Source of the DNA: Betaproteobacteria bacterium
GTDB lineage: Bacteria > Pseudomonadota > Gammaproteobacteria > Burkholderiales > Rhodocyclaceae
Reading direction: 5' to 3'
DNA: 17,739 nucleotides
Assembly (NCBI GenBank): GCA_028868235.1
Contig: JAGWUW010000015.1
Location: 1 to 17,739 of the forward strand
Shown: positions 1-7,686 of the stretch, piece after piece
Position numbering within the stretch: the first letter of the stretch is position 1
Layout of the letters: the number at the start of each line of letters is the position of its first letter
Program-made: the position numbers and the translations under genes
The notes under the pieces: generated by a model
What the model was told of the DNA's origin: nothing
What the model saw: only the letters and a program-made list of their open reading frames with translations
Databases searched by the model: none

Positions 1-68
1 AGGGCCACGGCCATGACCAGGATGAAGGCTCGCTGCTGGATAACGAAGGTAGAAAAGCGTGGCAGCAC
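1..68 (-). CDS. CzcA/CusA-family RND efflux pump, N-terminal fragment (runs off the window)
   Basis: Only the first 22 codons are in the window. Reading leftward from a GTG at 68, the peptide is MLPRFSTFVIQQRAFILVMA followed by VA, which is the usual start of heavy-metal-efflux RND pumps: a short cytoplasmic stretch, then the first transmembrane helix. The GTG start is supported by a strong ribosome binding site (GGGGGAG at about 75-81) lying just before the stop codon of the adaptor gene; only three bases separate that stop from this start, so the two genes are almost certainly translated together. By family knowledge the full protein would be a roughly 1000-1050 residue inner-membrane proton antiporter that drives the tripartite pump. 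Substrate (Co/Zn/Cd, Cu/Ag or other) cannot be told from this fragment. Confidence 0.75.
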   Translation of the reverse strand, partial: MLPRFSTFVIQQRAFILVMAVA

Positions 69-71
69 CTT

Positions 72-1265
72 TTACTCCCCCTGTGCCATTTCGGAGGCCA
101 GCAGCAGCGCGCCGCGAACGACAACGATTTCGCCGGCTCTGACCGGCGAATCGGGCGTCAAATAGGCGAATTCGGCATCCTGGCGGGCGATGCTGACTGG
201 TCGCCGTTCGAATTCGTGCGAACCCACTTGAACAAATAGATGGGCCGACAGACCGCCGGTCAGCAAGGCTCCAACCGGCAGGCGGATCACCTTGGCTGCA
301 TCTGGCGTACTCAATGTGGCACGGGCGAACATTTCCGGTTTCAGGCGGCCGTCGCTGTTGTCGACGACAGCGCGTACGGGAATCCGTCGGGTTGCTGGGT
401 CAACAATGGCGCCGACGCGTTCGACGCGCGCGGTAAAGTCGGTTCCCGGATAGGCTTCCAGAGTGAAATTCACATCCTCTCCCGGTTTCGCCAGGGCGGC
501 GGCTTTTTCCGGCAGGTCGATATTGAGCCAAAGGCGCCGCAGGTCGGAAATGACAAACAGTGGGTTGGTTGCGTCCGGGCGCACCTCGGTTCCCGGATTG
601 GCCTGCCGGTCCACAACCATGCCCGCGAGCGGAGCACGCAAGACCAGGCGCTGCCCCTCGATTCGGCTACCAGCCGGTGACAGATTGGCCAGACGCAGGC
701 GAGCGCGCTCGACTTCGGCCGCCGAGGCATGGGCGTCGGCTTCCGTCGACTCCAGGTCGCGGCGGGCCAGAACTTCGCCATCGAACAGAATCTTGGCACG
801 GCTGAGAGCTTTCTGTTTTTGGCTGTAATCAGCCTCTGCCTTGCGCAGATCGGCAATGGCTTGCCCGAAGTCGGGGGCGTCGAGTATAGCCAAGGGAGCG
901 CCAGGCTTGACGGAGTCGCCCATGGCTGCCTGCAGGCTGACTACCCGGCCAGCGAGTGGTGGAAAGATACGGGCAGTTAGGTCTTCAGCAAGCGCCAGCC
1001 GTGCATTCATCGCTTCGCTGGCAGGCAAGCGTGCAGTACCCGCTGTCTCAAGTTTGAGGAAGGCAAGTTGCCCGGCATTTTCCGACAGACTCAGTCGATT
1101 GGCCCCTAACTTGGCCTTTTCGGCCGGTGCGGCCGGTTTCGATCGTGCGGAGTGCCAAGCGGAGAGACCGCCCAGGGTAAGCAGACCAATGATGGCAACC
1201 GTCGCTACCCTGTGAACGGCAGGGTGCGACAGGCGATTGCGAATAATTTGGGTTTTAGGGGTCAT
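72..1265 (-). CDS. HlyD/CzcB-type periplasmic adaptor of an RND efflux pump
   Basis: 397 residues, the usual size for CzcB/CusB-type membrane-fusion proteins that link the inner-membrane RND pump to the outer-membrane channel. A single membrane anchor lies at about residues 19-37 after a basic N terminus. The two half-lipoyl motifs are clear (about 99-128, with PLAGRVVSLQAAMGDSVKPG, and about 209-241, with APLAGMVVDRQANPGTEV), separated by a predicted coiled-coil hairpin (about 131-195, rich in E, A, R and K). A beta-barrel and membrane-proximal domain follow (about 245-397). No His- or Met-rich metal-binding extension is visible, so I do not assign a metal. The ATG at 1265 overlaps the stop of the upstream channel gene in an ATGA, a sign of translational coupling. 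The order channel-adaptor-pump matches czcCBA. Confidence 0.9.
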   Translation of the reverse strand: MTPKTQIIRNRLSHPAVHRVATVAIIGLLTLGGLSAWHSARSKPAAPAEKAKLGANRLSLSENAGQLAFLKLETAGTARLPASEAMNARLALAEDLTARIFPPLAGRVVSLQAAMGDSVKPGAPLAILDAPDFGQAIADLRKAEADYSQKQKALSRAKILFDGEVLARRDLESTEADAHASAAEVERARLRLANLSPAGSRIEGQRLVLRAPLAGMVVDRQANPGTEVRPDATNPLFVISDLRRLWLNIDLPEKAAALAKPGEDVNFTLEAYPGTDFTARVERVGAIVDPATRRIPVRAVVDNSDGRLKPEMFARATLSTPDAAKVIRLPVGALLTGGLSAHLFVQVGSHEFERRPVSIARQDAEFAYLTPDSPVRAGEIVVVRGALLLASEMAQGE

Positions 1266-2512
1266 GGCAGATCCGGTCGATTGAGGGCGGCAGCCCAGGC
1301 GGCACGCGACTTGGCTGCATCGGCCAGGGCATTGGCGGTATCGGTTTCGATGGCGTAGAGGCTGCGCCGGGCATCGATGACATCGAGTACCGACGCAGCC
1401 CCTTGATTGAAGGCGAACTGGACGCCATCGCAGGCTTTACGGGCAGATGGCAAGGCTTCCTCATACAACTGGCGTGCTCTTTCGCTCAGCCGTTCGGCTT
1501 CAAAGCGGGCCTGGTCGAATTCGGCCGCAGCCGTGGCCCGCAGACGGACGAGTTCATCGTTCGCCGAGTCACGGTCAACATAGGCCCGACGAATTTCTCC
1601 GCGATAGTCGTAGCCGGTGAATAAGGGAATGCTGATTCCGAAGCCAAGAGTGGGGTTGTTGGGGTTATCCGGGGCTCGTTCGAGTTGGGCCCCGACCGTC
1701 ACATCGCGGACTTGCTGCGATTTGGCCAGACCGATGGCGCGTTCTGCCGCTTCCAGGCGCAGACGGGCTGCAACGATGTCCGGCCGCTGCTCGATATCCG
1801 GCTGGTTGGTCGGCAACGGCTTCAGTTCGGGCCAGGGGTCGGCGGCAGCCAGTCGTGGGGAATCGCTTTCCATCGCTAGTAACTGGGCCAGAACCAGACG
1901 CGACCGTTGCAAATCGACTGTTGCCTGGTGCGCATCGCTTTCTGCCTTCAGTGTATCGGTTTTGATGCGTGCGGCATCGGCGGGCGAGAGATCTCCTGCC
2001 TTTAGGCGCAATTCGGCCTTAGCCATGACTTTTCGGGCCATATGTGCCGACTCGTCGGCAAAACGGCTCTTCTCTTCGGCCGCCTTGAGATCGAAGTAGG
2101 CCTGGATGGCCATCAGACGTTGCTGGCGAAGGGTTTCCGATTCATCGGAGCGGTTTGCCTGCAAAAGGGAATTTGCGACGGCAAGTCGCAAATCGCGCTT
2201 GCCGCCTCGTTCGATCGGTTGATCAATACGCAGGATCGTGTCGAGATTATTGTTATTGTTCAATCGACGGCTGTTGAAACCAAGGGAGTTCAGTGAAACC
2301 ACGGGATTGGGGCGCCCTGCGGCGACTTCGATGCCGGCTTCCCCTGCCGATGTGGCGCGCCGGGCTGCGAGCAGGGGGCGATTACGCTCGCCAAGCAGCT
2401 GATCGATGTCCTTGAGGTGGATGGCTTGTGCCGGTGGCGCTTCAGCAGCCACCACAGTGCCGATAGTCGGCGCAAACAAAAAAAGGCACAAAGAAAGTGT
2501 TTTTACTCGCAT
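1262..2512 (-). CDS. TolC/CzcC-family outer-membrane efflux channel
   Basis: 416 residues, typical for CzcC-like members of the outer membrane efflux protein family. A Sec signal peptide is visible (basic MRVK, hydrophobic LSLCLFLFAPTIGTVVA, cleavage near residue 22). The mature part has the two repeated long helical segments with alanine/arginine/leucine-rich heptads (about 35-210 and 230-410) expected for a trimeric channel; the phrase DQPIERGGKR (about 97-106) is typical of the first beta-strand region. An asparagine run (NNNNN, about 85-89, encoded by TTATTG-type repeats on the plus strand) may be an extracellular loop. It is the first gene of the efflux operon. The roughly 130 bases upstream (2513-2640) must hold its promoter, but I see neither a convincing -10/-35 pair nor a good ribosome binding site there. 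Confidence 0.9.
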   Translation of the reverse strand: MRVKTLSLCLFLFAPTIGTVVAAEAPPAQAIHLKDIDQLLGERNRPLLAARRATSAGEAGIEVAAGRPNPVVSLNSLGFNSRRLNNNNNLDTILRIDQPIERGGKRDLRLAVANSLLQANRSDESETLRQQRLMAIQAYFDLKAAEEKSRFADESAHMARKVMAKAELRLKAGDLSPADAARIKTDTLKAESDAHQATVDLQRSRLVLAQLLAMESDSPRLAAADPWPELKPLPTNQPDIEQRPDIVAARLRLEAAERAIGLAKSQQVRDVTVGAQLERAPDNPNNPTLGFGISIPLFTGYDYRGEIRRAYVDRDSANDELVRLRATAAAEFDQARFEAERLSERARQLYEEALPSARKACDGVQFAFNQGAASVLDVIDARRSLYAIETDTANALADAAKSRAAWAAALNRPDLP

Positions 2513-2640
2513 CCGGCAACGGTAACCAAAACAGGCTTTCGCAACCCTGACAAACGGCTAACGCCTTTAAACCATTCGGGGCGATTCGCACAACCAAAGT
2601 GCTCGCGCAGCAACTGACCTGGTTTCCCCTGAATTGCGGG

Positions 2641-2669
2641 AGCTAACGGGGCAGAGCGCCCCGTTAGCT
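2641..2669. terminator. Perfect 12-bp inverted repeat at the end of the kinase gene, probable terminator
   Basis: AGCTAACGGGGC and GCCCCGTTAGCT form a perfect 12-bp stem around a 5-base loop. On the minus strand the stem begins at the stop codon of the hybrid kinase, the right place for a transcription terminator between the kinase and the efflux operon. There is no T-run on either side, so it is not a canonical Rho-independent terminator; it may act with a factor, protect the 3' end, or be a protein-binding site. Confidence 0.5.
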
Positions 2670-5600
2670 GGGGACGTGCTGCCGAATCAATTGTACTAAT
2701 GCAGCCGCGTCAATGGGTTTAGCCAAGTGGCCGACCATGCCGGCAGCGAGACAGCGCTCACGCTCTTCGTTGAAGGCATGGGCAGTCTGGGCAATGATCG
2801 GCAAGTCGGGCGCGAGAGCCTTGATTTGCCGAGTTGCTTCATACCCGTCCATCACGGGCATCTGGATATCCATCAGCACAACATCGTAGGCCGCCCGCCC
2901 ATCGTGGGCGATCCGTTCTACTGCTTCTCGGCCATTGCAGACGATCACCACCCGAGCACCATCTTCGAGAAGGTTTGTTTCGAGCACCGCCTGGTTGATG
3001 ACTTCGTCCTCGGCAACGAGGATGGAAACGCCAGCCAATGGTTTCGGCAGGACGTCGTCCGGAGAGGCATCGATGCCGACTGGCTTGCTTGCTGCCTCAG
3101 CATCCGGGACATAGGGCAGGTTGACCCTCACGGTAGTCCCCACTCCCCGCTGGCTTTTGACCTCAACGTCGCCATACATCAGTTCGGCAATGCGCTTGCT
3201 GATGGCCAAGCCAAGACCTGTCCCACCGAAACGTCGGCTAGCCGAGGCGTCGGCCTGCTGGAAAGGGGTAAACAGCGTCGCCAGTTCGTCCTCAGACATA
3301 CCGATGCCGGTATCCGTGACGGTAAAGATCAGTCGGTCGCCCTGGCACGATGCCGTGAGCGCAACGCGGCCCTTTTCGGTAAATTTGATGGCATTGGACA
3401 GCAGATTGAGGAGTATCTGGTTCATGCGCAACGGATCGCCAAGGCAGCACTCCGGCAGGTCGGGGGCCAGTTCAATGCTGAGGGACAGATACTTGCTTTC
3501 TGCCCGGTGGCGAACCAATTCAACTGCATGGTCGATGAGGTCGGCGATATTGACAGTTGTCTGTTCGATGCGCAGCTTGCCCGCCTCAATCTTGGAAAAA
3601 TCCAGCACGTCGTTGATGACGCCGAGGAGGCGCGTGCCGGAGGCCTTGATCTTGGTGAAGGCTTCGCGGGCTTTTTCGCTGTTCTGGTAATGGCGGTAGC
3701 CGATCTCGGCAAAACCCAGCACGCCGTTGAGCGGAGTGCGGATTTCGTGGCTCATGTTGGCGAGAAATTCACTGCGTATGCGAGCCAGGTTTTCGGCCGC
3801 GATCAGCGCTTTTTCCCGCGCCTCGGCAGCGGCGCGTTGTATGCTCATATCGACAAAACTGGTTACTGCTCCGACGGTCCGGCCGTCCTGAATCATCGGG
3901 TGGGTGGAGTACATGACGGGTATCGGGTGACCGTCGGCATGCCAGTAAACTTCGTTGTCGATGCGCACGGTTTTGCCGAATTGCAGCGAGTGGACGCTGG
4001 GGCACTGTTCGACCGGATAAGGTGAGCCATCCGGCCTGCTGTGATGAAAGAGAATGTGGCAGTTCTTCCCGACCGCTTCCTCTGCCTTGTAGCCCAGCGT
4101 AATACAGGCGGCCGGATTGATGAAGGTGATCAGGCCGTGTTCGTCGATACCGTACAGACCGTCGGCGCTCGATTGAATGATGTGGCTGGCTCGGGCCTCG
4201 GTTTCCAACAGGGTCGCGGTACGTTGTTGCACAAGTTCTTCGAGGTGGCGGCGGTGCAGTTCGAGTTCGGCATCGGCCTGTCGGCGTGCGGTGATGTCGC
4301 GGGTGATACCGAGCAGGCCGGTGATCTTGCCTTCGTTGTCGCGCATTGGAACGGCATGGGTTTCCAGCCAGCGGTGCGTTCCTTTTAGACCGATGACCTC
4401 GAACTCCAGAGAACCGGATTCCCCATGCTGGATCGTTTCGTTGAACGCGACAAAGGCTTCCCGGTCATTCGGGGAGACGATATCCGCCAGGTTTCTGCCG
4501 ACAACGTGCTCCAAGGAGTCCGCCTCGATCATGGTCAGGCCGGCCCGGTTCATCTGAAGAAGCTTTCCGTCGGGGGATAGTATTTTTACGCACTCCGGCT
4601 CGGCGTCGATGATGCTCTGCAAATGTCGCTCGCTCGCAGCCAAGTCTTGCTGAGCCTGCTCGCGTTCGATCGCCGATCCAACCCAGCGGGCGAGCAGGGC
4701 GATGAACTCTGTATCGGTCTCATCGAATTGGCGATGATAAGGCTCCGCTGAGCTGAAGTTTACCGTCCCAAAAACCTGTCCATCGACCATAATTGGCGTA
4801 CCGATATAGGCTTCCAGCTTGAAAATGTTGTAACAGGGGTGGTGAGCGTAAGGGGATTCGGCCATCTTGGCGATGGCGAGCACGTTGCCGCTATCTAGCG
4901 CGATTTTGCAATAGGTCACGCCGAGCGGAAATTCCTGATCGTCTTCCAGTGTGTTTCCTGGTGAAACCTGGGATACGACGCGATAGGTCTCACCCTGAAT
5001 TTCACTGACGATACCGAACGGGAGGTTGAACAGGCGGCACCCGACCGCCAGGGCCTCACGCAACTGCTCGGCCAGTGGCAGATGGGATAGTGCGGCAATT
5101 TCATTCAGGCGCCGAAGGCTCTCATGTTGGCGCTCCCGGCTTTCAGTGCTTTGGCGCAGGGCATTTTCACGTTGGTCAGCCTTGAGCAGCTGCCGTGAAA
5201 CAAAGATGCCAAAAAAAACGGAGAGCAGCAGGAAGCCGGCGGCAATGCCTGAGGTCTGGAATACTTCGTCGCGCCAGGCGGCCAAATAGTCCTCCTTGGC
5301 CATTCCGGCAATGACGATCATCGGTGCCTTGCTCAGGCGCCGGTAAGTGACCAGGCGCTGATAGCCATCGGCCCCGGTTGGCGTGTAGTAGGTAGCTGAG
5401 AGTTTGCCGGAATCGACCAATTGGCGTAGTTCAGGTGAGACCGAGGTATTGCCGACCTCGCCAGCCGCTTGGTCGGAAATTGCTGGAAGTCGCGTGATCA
5501 GCGCTAGATTGGCGTTACGCAGGGCAATGACGCCATGTTGGCCCAGATCGAAACGGGATAGTAGTTGCGTGAAGTGGCTAATGGCGACAGGTGCCGATAT

Positions 5601-6146
5601 GACACCGGCGAAACGCCCATCCGGCATGTTATACCGTCGTGAAAAGCCTACGATGTATTGCTTCGCAACCCGTCCCATGCGCGGTTCGGCCACATGCAAG
5701 GCATGATCGGCGTGCGCGCGGTGATACAGGAAGTAATCGCGGTCTGCCCAATTGACCTGATCCGTCTTGATCAGGCCCTTGCCGAGAATGACCAGTCCAT
5801 CGGCATTGGCGACACGGATGGCCTCGATTTCCGGCAGGCGTTGTTCGTGGCGTGCCAGGAAGACATTCAGTTCCGTTTCGTCGAGTTTCCCTTCGGCCAA
5901 GCGGCGCTCGAGTTCGTCGGCCACGGTTTGCAAGGCCAGATCGATTTTCTCGACGCTGCCGGAAACGTTGAGGTCAAGCGCACTGGCGACGTTCTGAGTC
6001 AGCGATTCAGCGCGCAATTCGTGCTGCAACCGGTTGTGTTGGAGGTAGTGTGCACAGAACACAATAACCAGCACATTGGTACAGACCAAGCCTGCGATCA
6101 GTAGATTCCGGAGCTGCCTAGGTGGCGTCATGGTTTTATTTGCCAT
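2664..6146 (-). CDS. Membrane-bound hybrid sensor histidine kinase (sensor-GAF-PAS-PAS-HisKA-HATPase-receiver)
   Basis: 1160 residues. Order seen: membrane helix (about 15-35); periplasmic sensor region (about 36-295, dCache-like, with WADRDYFLYHRAH near 133-145); second helix (about 298-317); GAF domain (about 345-498, LEAYIGTPIMVDGQVFGTVNF); first PAS/PAC (about 505-625, ending GLLGITRDITARRQ); short coiled coil; second PAS/PAC (about 650-770); HisKA with SHEIRTPLNG (phospho-acceptor His 800); HATPase with NQILLNLLSNAIKF (N box, from 909), DTGIGM (945-950) and GGTGLGL (974-980); receiver with EDE (from 1046), phospho-acceptor Asp 1093 in LMDIQMPVMDG and Lys 1143. All catalytic residues are present. 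There is no HPt domain and no DNA-binding output, so the phosphate must pass to a partner encoded elsewhere. No clear ribosome binding site precedes the ATG at 6146; an in-frame ATG at 6131 is an alternative. It may control the adjacent efflux operon, but that is only positional inference. Confidence 0.93.
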   Translation of the reverse strand: MANKTMTPPRQLRNLLIAGLVCTNVLVIVFCAHYLQHNRLQHELRAESLTQNVASALDLNVSGSVEKIDLALQTVADELERRLAEGKLDETELNVFLARHEQRLPEIEAIRVANADGLVILGKGLIKTDQVNWADRDYFLYHRAHADHALHVAEPRMGRVAKQYIVGFSRRYNMPDGRFAGVISAPVAISHFTQLLSRFDLGQHGVIALRNANLALITRLPAISDQAAGEVGNTSVSPELRQLVDSGKLSATYYTPTGADGYQRLVTYRRLSKAPMIVIAGMAKEDYLAAWRDEVFQTSGIAAGFLLLSVFFGIFVSRQLLKADQRENALRQSTESRERQHESLRRLNEIAALSHLPLAEQLREALAVGCRLFNLPFGIVSEIQGETYRVVSQVSPGNTLEDDQEFPLGVTYCKIALDSGNVLAIAKMAESPYAHHPCYNIFKLEAYIGTPIMVDGQVFGTVNFSSAEPYHRQFDETDTEFIALLARWVGSAIEREQAQQDLAASERHLQSIIDAEPECVKILSPDGKLLQMNRAGLTMIEADSLEHVVGRNLADIVSPNDREAFVAFNETIQHGESGSLEFEVIGLKGTHRWLETHAVPMRDNEGKITGLLGITRDITARRQADAELELHRRHLEELVQQRTATLLETEARASHIIQSSADGLYGIDEHGLITFINPAACITLGYKAEEAVGKNCHILFHHSRPDGSPYPVEQCPSVHSLQFGKTVRIDNEVYWHADGHPIPVMYSTHPMIQDGRTVGAVTSFVDMSIQRAAAEAREKALIAAENLARIRSEFLANMSHEIRTPLNGVLGFAEIGYRHYQNSEKAREAFTKIKASGTRLLGVINDVLDFSKIEAGKLRIEQTTVNIADLIDHAVELVRHRAESKYLSLSIELAPDLPECCLGDPLRMNQILLNLLSNAIKFTEKGRVALTASCQGDRLIFTVTDTGIGMSEDELATLFTPFQQADASASRRFGGTGLGLAISKRIAELMYGDVEVKSQRGVGTTVRVNLPYVPDAEAASKPVGIDASPDDVLPKPLAGVSILVAEDEVINQAVLETNLLEDGARVVIVCNGREAVERIAHDGRAAYDVVLMDIQMPVMDGYEATRQIKALAPDLPIIAQTAHAFNEERERCLAAGMVGHLAKPIDAAALVQLIRQHVPS

Positions 6147-6217
6147 TTTGGCGCACAGTCCATTTGCCCACTCTAGGCTATGAAATTTACGCCATCATCC
6201 GTTTTTCTTAATTAGCA

Positions 6218-6236
6218 TATTACGCCTTTCGTAATA
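6218..6236. promoter_or_regulatory. Inverted repeat TATTACG-N5-CGTAATA upstream of the kinase, possible operator
   Basis: Two perfect 7-base arms (TATTACG and CGTAATA) around CCTTT, in an AT-rich pocket about 70 bases upstream of the kinase start and just beyond the metY terminator. Size and symmetry fit a dimeric regulator site. No regulator family is identified. Confidence 0.35.
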
Positions 6237-6256
6237 GTCGGAGGCCATGCGGGCAG

Positions 6257-6283
6257 AAAAAAACCCGGCGCATGGCCGGGTTT
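6257..6283 (-). terminator. Intrinsic terminator of metY
   Basis: On the minus strand AAACCCGGC, loop CATGC, GCCGGGTTT is followed directly by more T residues (seven T in all). This is a textbook Rho-independent terminator, starting about 20 bases after the metY stop codon. It separates metY from the kinase gene downstream. Confidence 0.9.
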
Positions 6284-6303
6284 GTCGTTGTCATGTCGGA
6301 GAG

Positions 6304-7575
6304 TCAGGCAGCGTTGAGTGCCTGGTCGAGATCGGCGATCAGGTCGTCGATATGCTCAATACCGACCGACAGGCGGATCATGTCTTCGGACACGCCAGCC
6401 TTGGTCAGTTCTTCCGGAGACAATTGACGGTGTGTAGTCGATGCCGGATGGCAGGCCAGGGTCTTGCAGTCACCAATGTTGACCAGACGGGTGACCAACT
6501 TCAGGGCGTCCTGGAACTTGCCGCCACCGTCGCGGCCGCCCTTGACACCAAAGTTCAGGATGCCGGAAGCACGTCCCCCCATGTATTTCTGGACTAGAGG
6601 GTAGTCCTTGTGGTCTTCCAGGCCCGCGTAATTGACCCAGCTGACCTTGGGATGGTCCTTCAGGAAGCGGGCAATCTTGACGGCGTTGGTACAGATACGG
6701 TCCATGCGCAAAGCCAGGGTTTCGATGCCTTGCAGGATCAGGAAGGCGTTGAATGGGCTGATTGCGGCGCCCATGTTCCGTAGCGGTACGACGCGCGCTC
6801 GGCCGATGTAGGCGGCCGGGCCGAGGGCTTCGGTGTAGACGACGCCGTGGTAGGACACATCCGGCTCGTTGAGGCGCTTGAATTTGGCCTTGTGCTCGGC
6901 CCACGGGAACTTGCCGCTATCGACGATGATGCCGCCGATACTGTTGCCGTGGCCGCCCAGGTATTTGGTCAGCGCATGGACGACGATATCGGCACCGTGT
7001 TCGAATGGACGGCACAGATAGGGCGAAGGCACCGTGTTGTCGACGATGACTGGCACGCCATGTTTGTGGGCGATCTCGGCGAGTTTTTCAAAGTCGGTGA
7101 TATTGCCCAGAGGGTTGCCGACGGATTCGCAATAGACTGCCTTGGTCTTGGCATCGATCAGTTTTTCGAAGGCCTCAGGATCGCGGTAGTCGGCGAAGCG
7201 CACCTCAATGCCATACTGGGGCAGGGTATGGGCGAACAGATTGTAGGTGCCGCCGTACAGTGTGCTGGAGGTGACGATGTTGTCACCGGCTTCAGCAATG
7301 GTCTGGATGGCGGCGGTGATGGCCGCCATGCCTGAGGCCACGGCCAGGGCAGCGATGCCGCCTTCCATCTCGGCGACACGCTTTTCCAGCACGTCCTGCG
7401 TCGGATTCATGATACGAGTGTAAATGTTGCCGGCAACCTTTAGATCGAACAGGTCGGCACCATGCTGGGTGCTATCGAAGGCGTAGGAGGTTGTCTGGTA
7501 GATGGGAACGGCAACGGCCTTGGTCGTCGGGTCGGGCGAGTAGCCGCCGTGGACGGCAATGGTTTCGATTTTCAT
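6304..7575 (-). CDS. metY: O-acetylhomoserine sulfhydrylase (aminocarboxypropyltransferase)
   Basis: 423 residues, the usual length for MetY, a cytoplasmic PLP enzyme of the Cys/Met-metabolism family that makes homocysteine from O-acetylhomoserine and sulfide in methionine synthesis. The start [20 protein letters not shown] and [22 protein letters not shown] (residues about 52-73) are typical. The PLP-binding lysine is Lys 204 in [16 protein letters not shown]; Asp 179 in PVIVDNT pairs with the cofactor ring nitrogen; SGMAAI (81-86) forms part of the phosphate pocket. The longer sequence around 219-265 is characteristic of the MetY type rather than the shorter MetB/MetC/MetZ enzymes. It is a single-gene unit with its own terminator. 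Upstream is a weak GA-rich ribosome binding site (AAAGAGAGAGA). I see no SAM or other riboswitch in the 111 bases upstream. Confidence 0.93.
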   Translation of the reverse strand: MKIETIAVHGGYSPDPTTKAVAVPIYQTTSYAFDSTQHGADLFDLKVAGNIYTRIMNPTQDVLEKRVAEMEGGIAALAVASGMAAITAAIQTIAEAGDNIVTSSTLYGGTYNLFAHTLPQYGIEVRFADYRDPEAFEKLIDAKTKAVYCESVGNPLGNITDFEKLAEIAHKHGVPVIVDNTVPSPYLCRPFEHGADIVVHALTKYLGGHGNSIGGIIVDSGKFPWAEHKAKFKRLNEPDVSYHGVVYTEALGPAAYIGRARVVPLRNMGAAISPFNAFLILQGIETLALRMDRICTNAVKIARFLKDHPKVSWVNYAGLEDHKDYPLVQKYMGGRASGILNFGVKGGRDGGGKFQDALKLVTRLVNIGDCKTLACHPASTTHRQLSPEELTKAGVSEDMIRLSVGIEHIDDLIADLDQALNAA

Positions 7576-7631
7576 GCGTGCGTCTCTCTCTTTGTTGTCG
7601 GCGAAAGAAAAAAGTCTACAGGAGCAGCGTG

Positions 7632-7661
7632 ATATTAGCCATCACCATGCGTGCTGGACAA
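7632..7661 (-). promoter_or_regulatory. Possible sigma-70 promoter of metY
   Basis: On the minus strand TTGTCC (-35, 4 of 6 consensus bases) and TAATAT (-10, 4 of 6) are separated by 18 bases, about 55-85 bases upstream of the metY ATG. The match is moderate and unsupported by other evidence. Confidence 0.3.
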
Positions 7662-7686
7662 ATTGCCTTGGGGTATATGCTTATGC

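Noticed and set aside
2727..4025. 432-codon plus-strand open frame opposite the hybrid kinase
   Set aside because: Antisense shadow of a clearly coding gene with all kinase motifs; no recognisable domain and no ribosome binding site.
7576..7686. SAM-type riboswitch upstream of metY
   Set aside because: The gap is only 111 bases and shows no recognisable SAM-I, SAM-II or SAH aptamer pattern.
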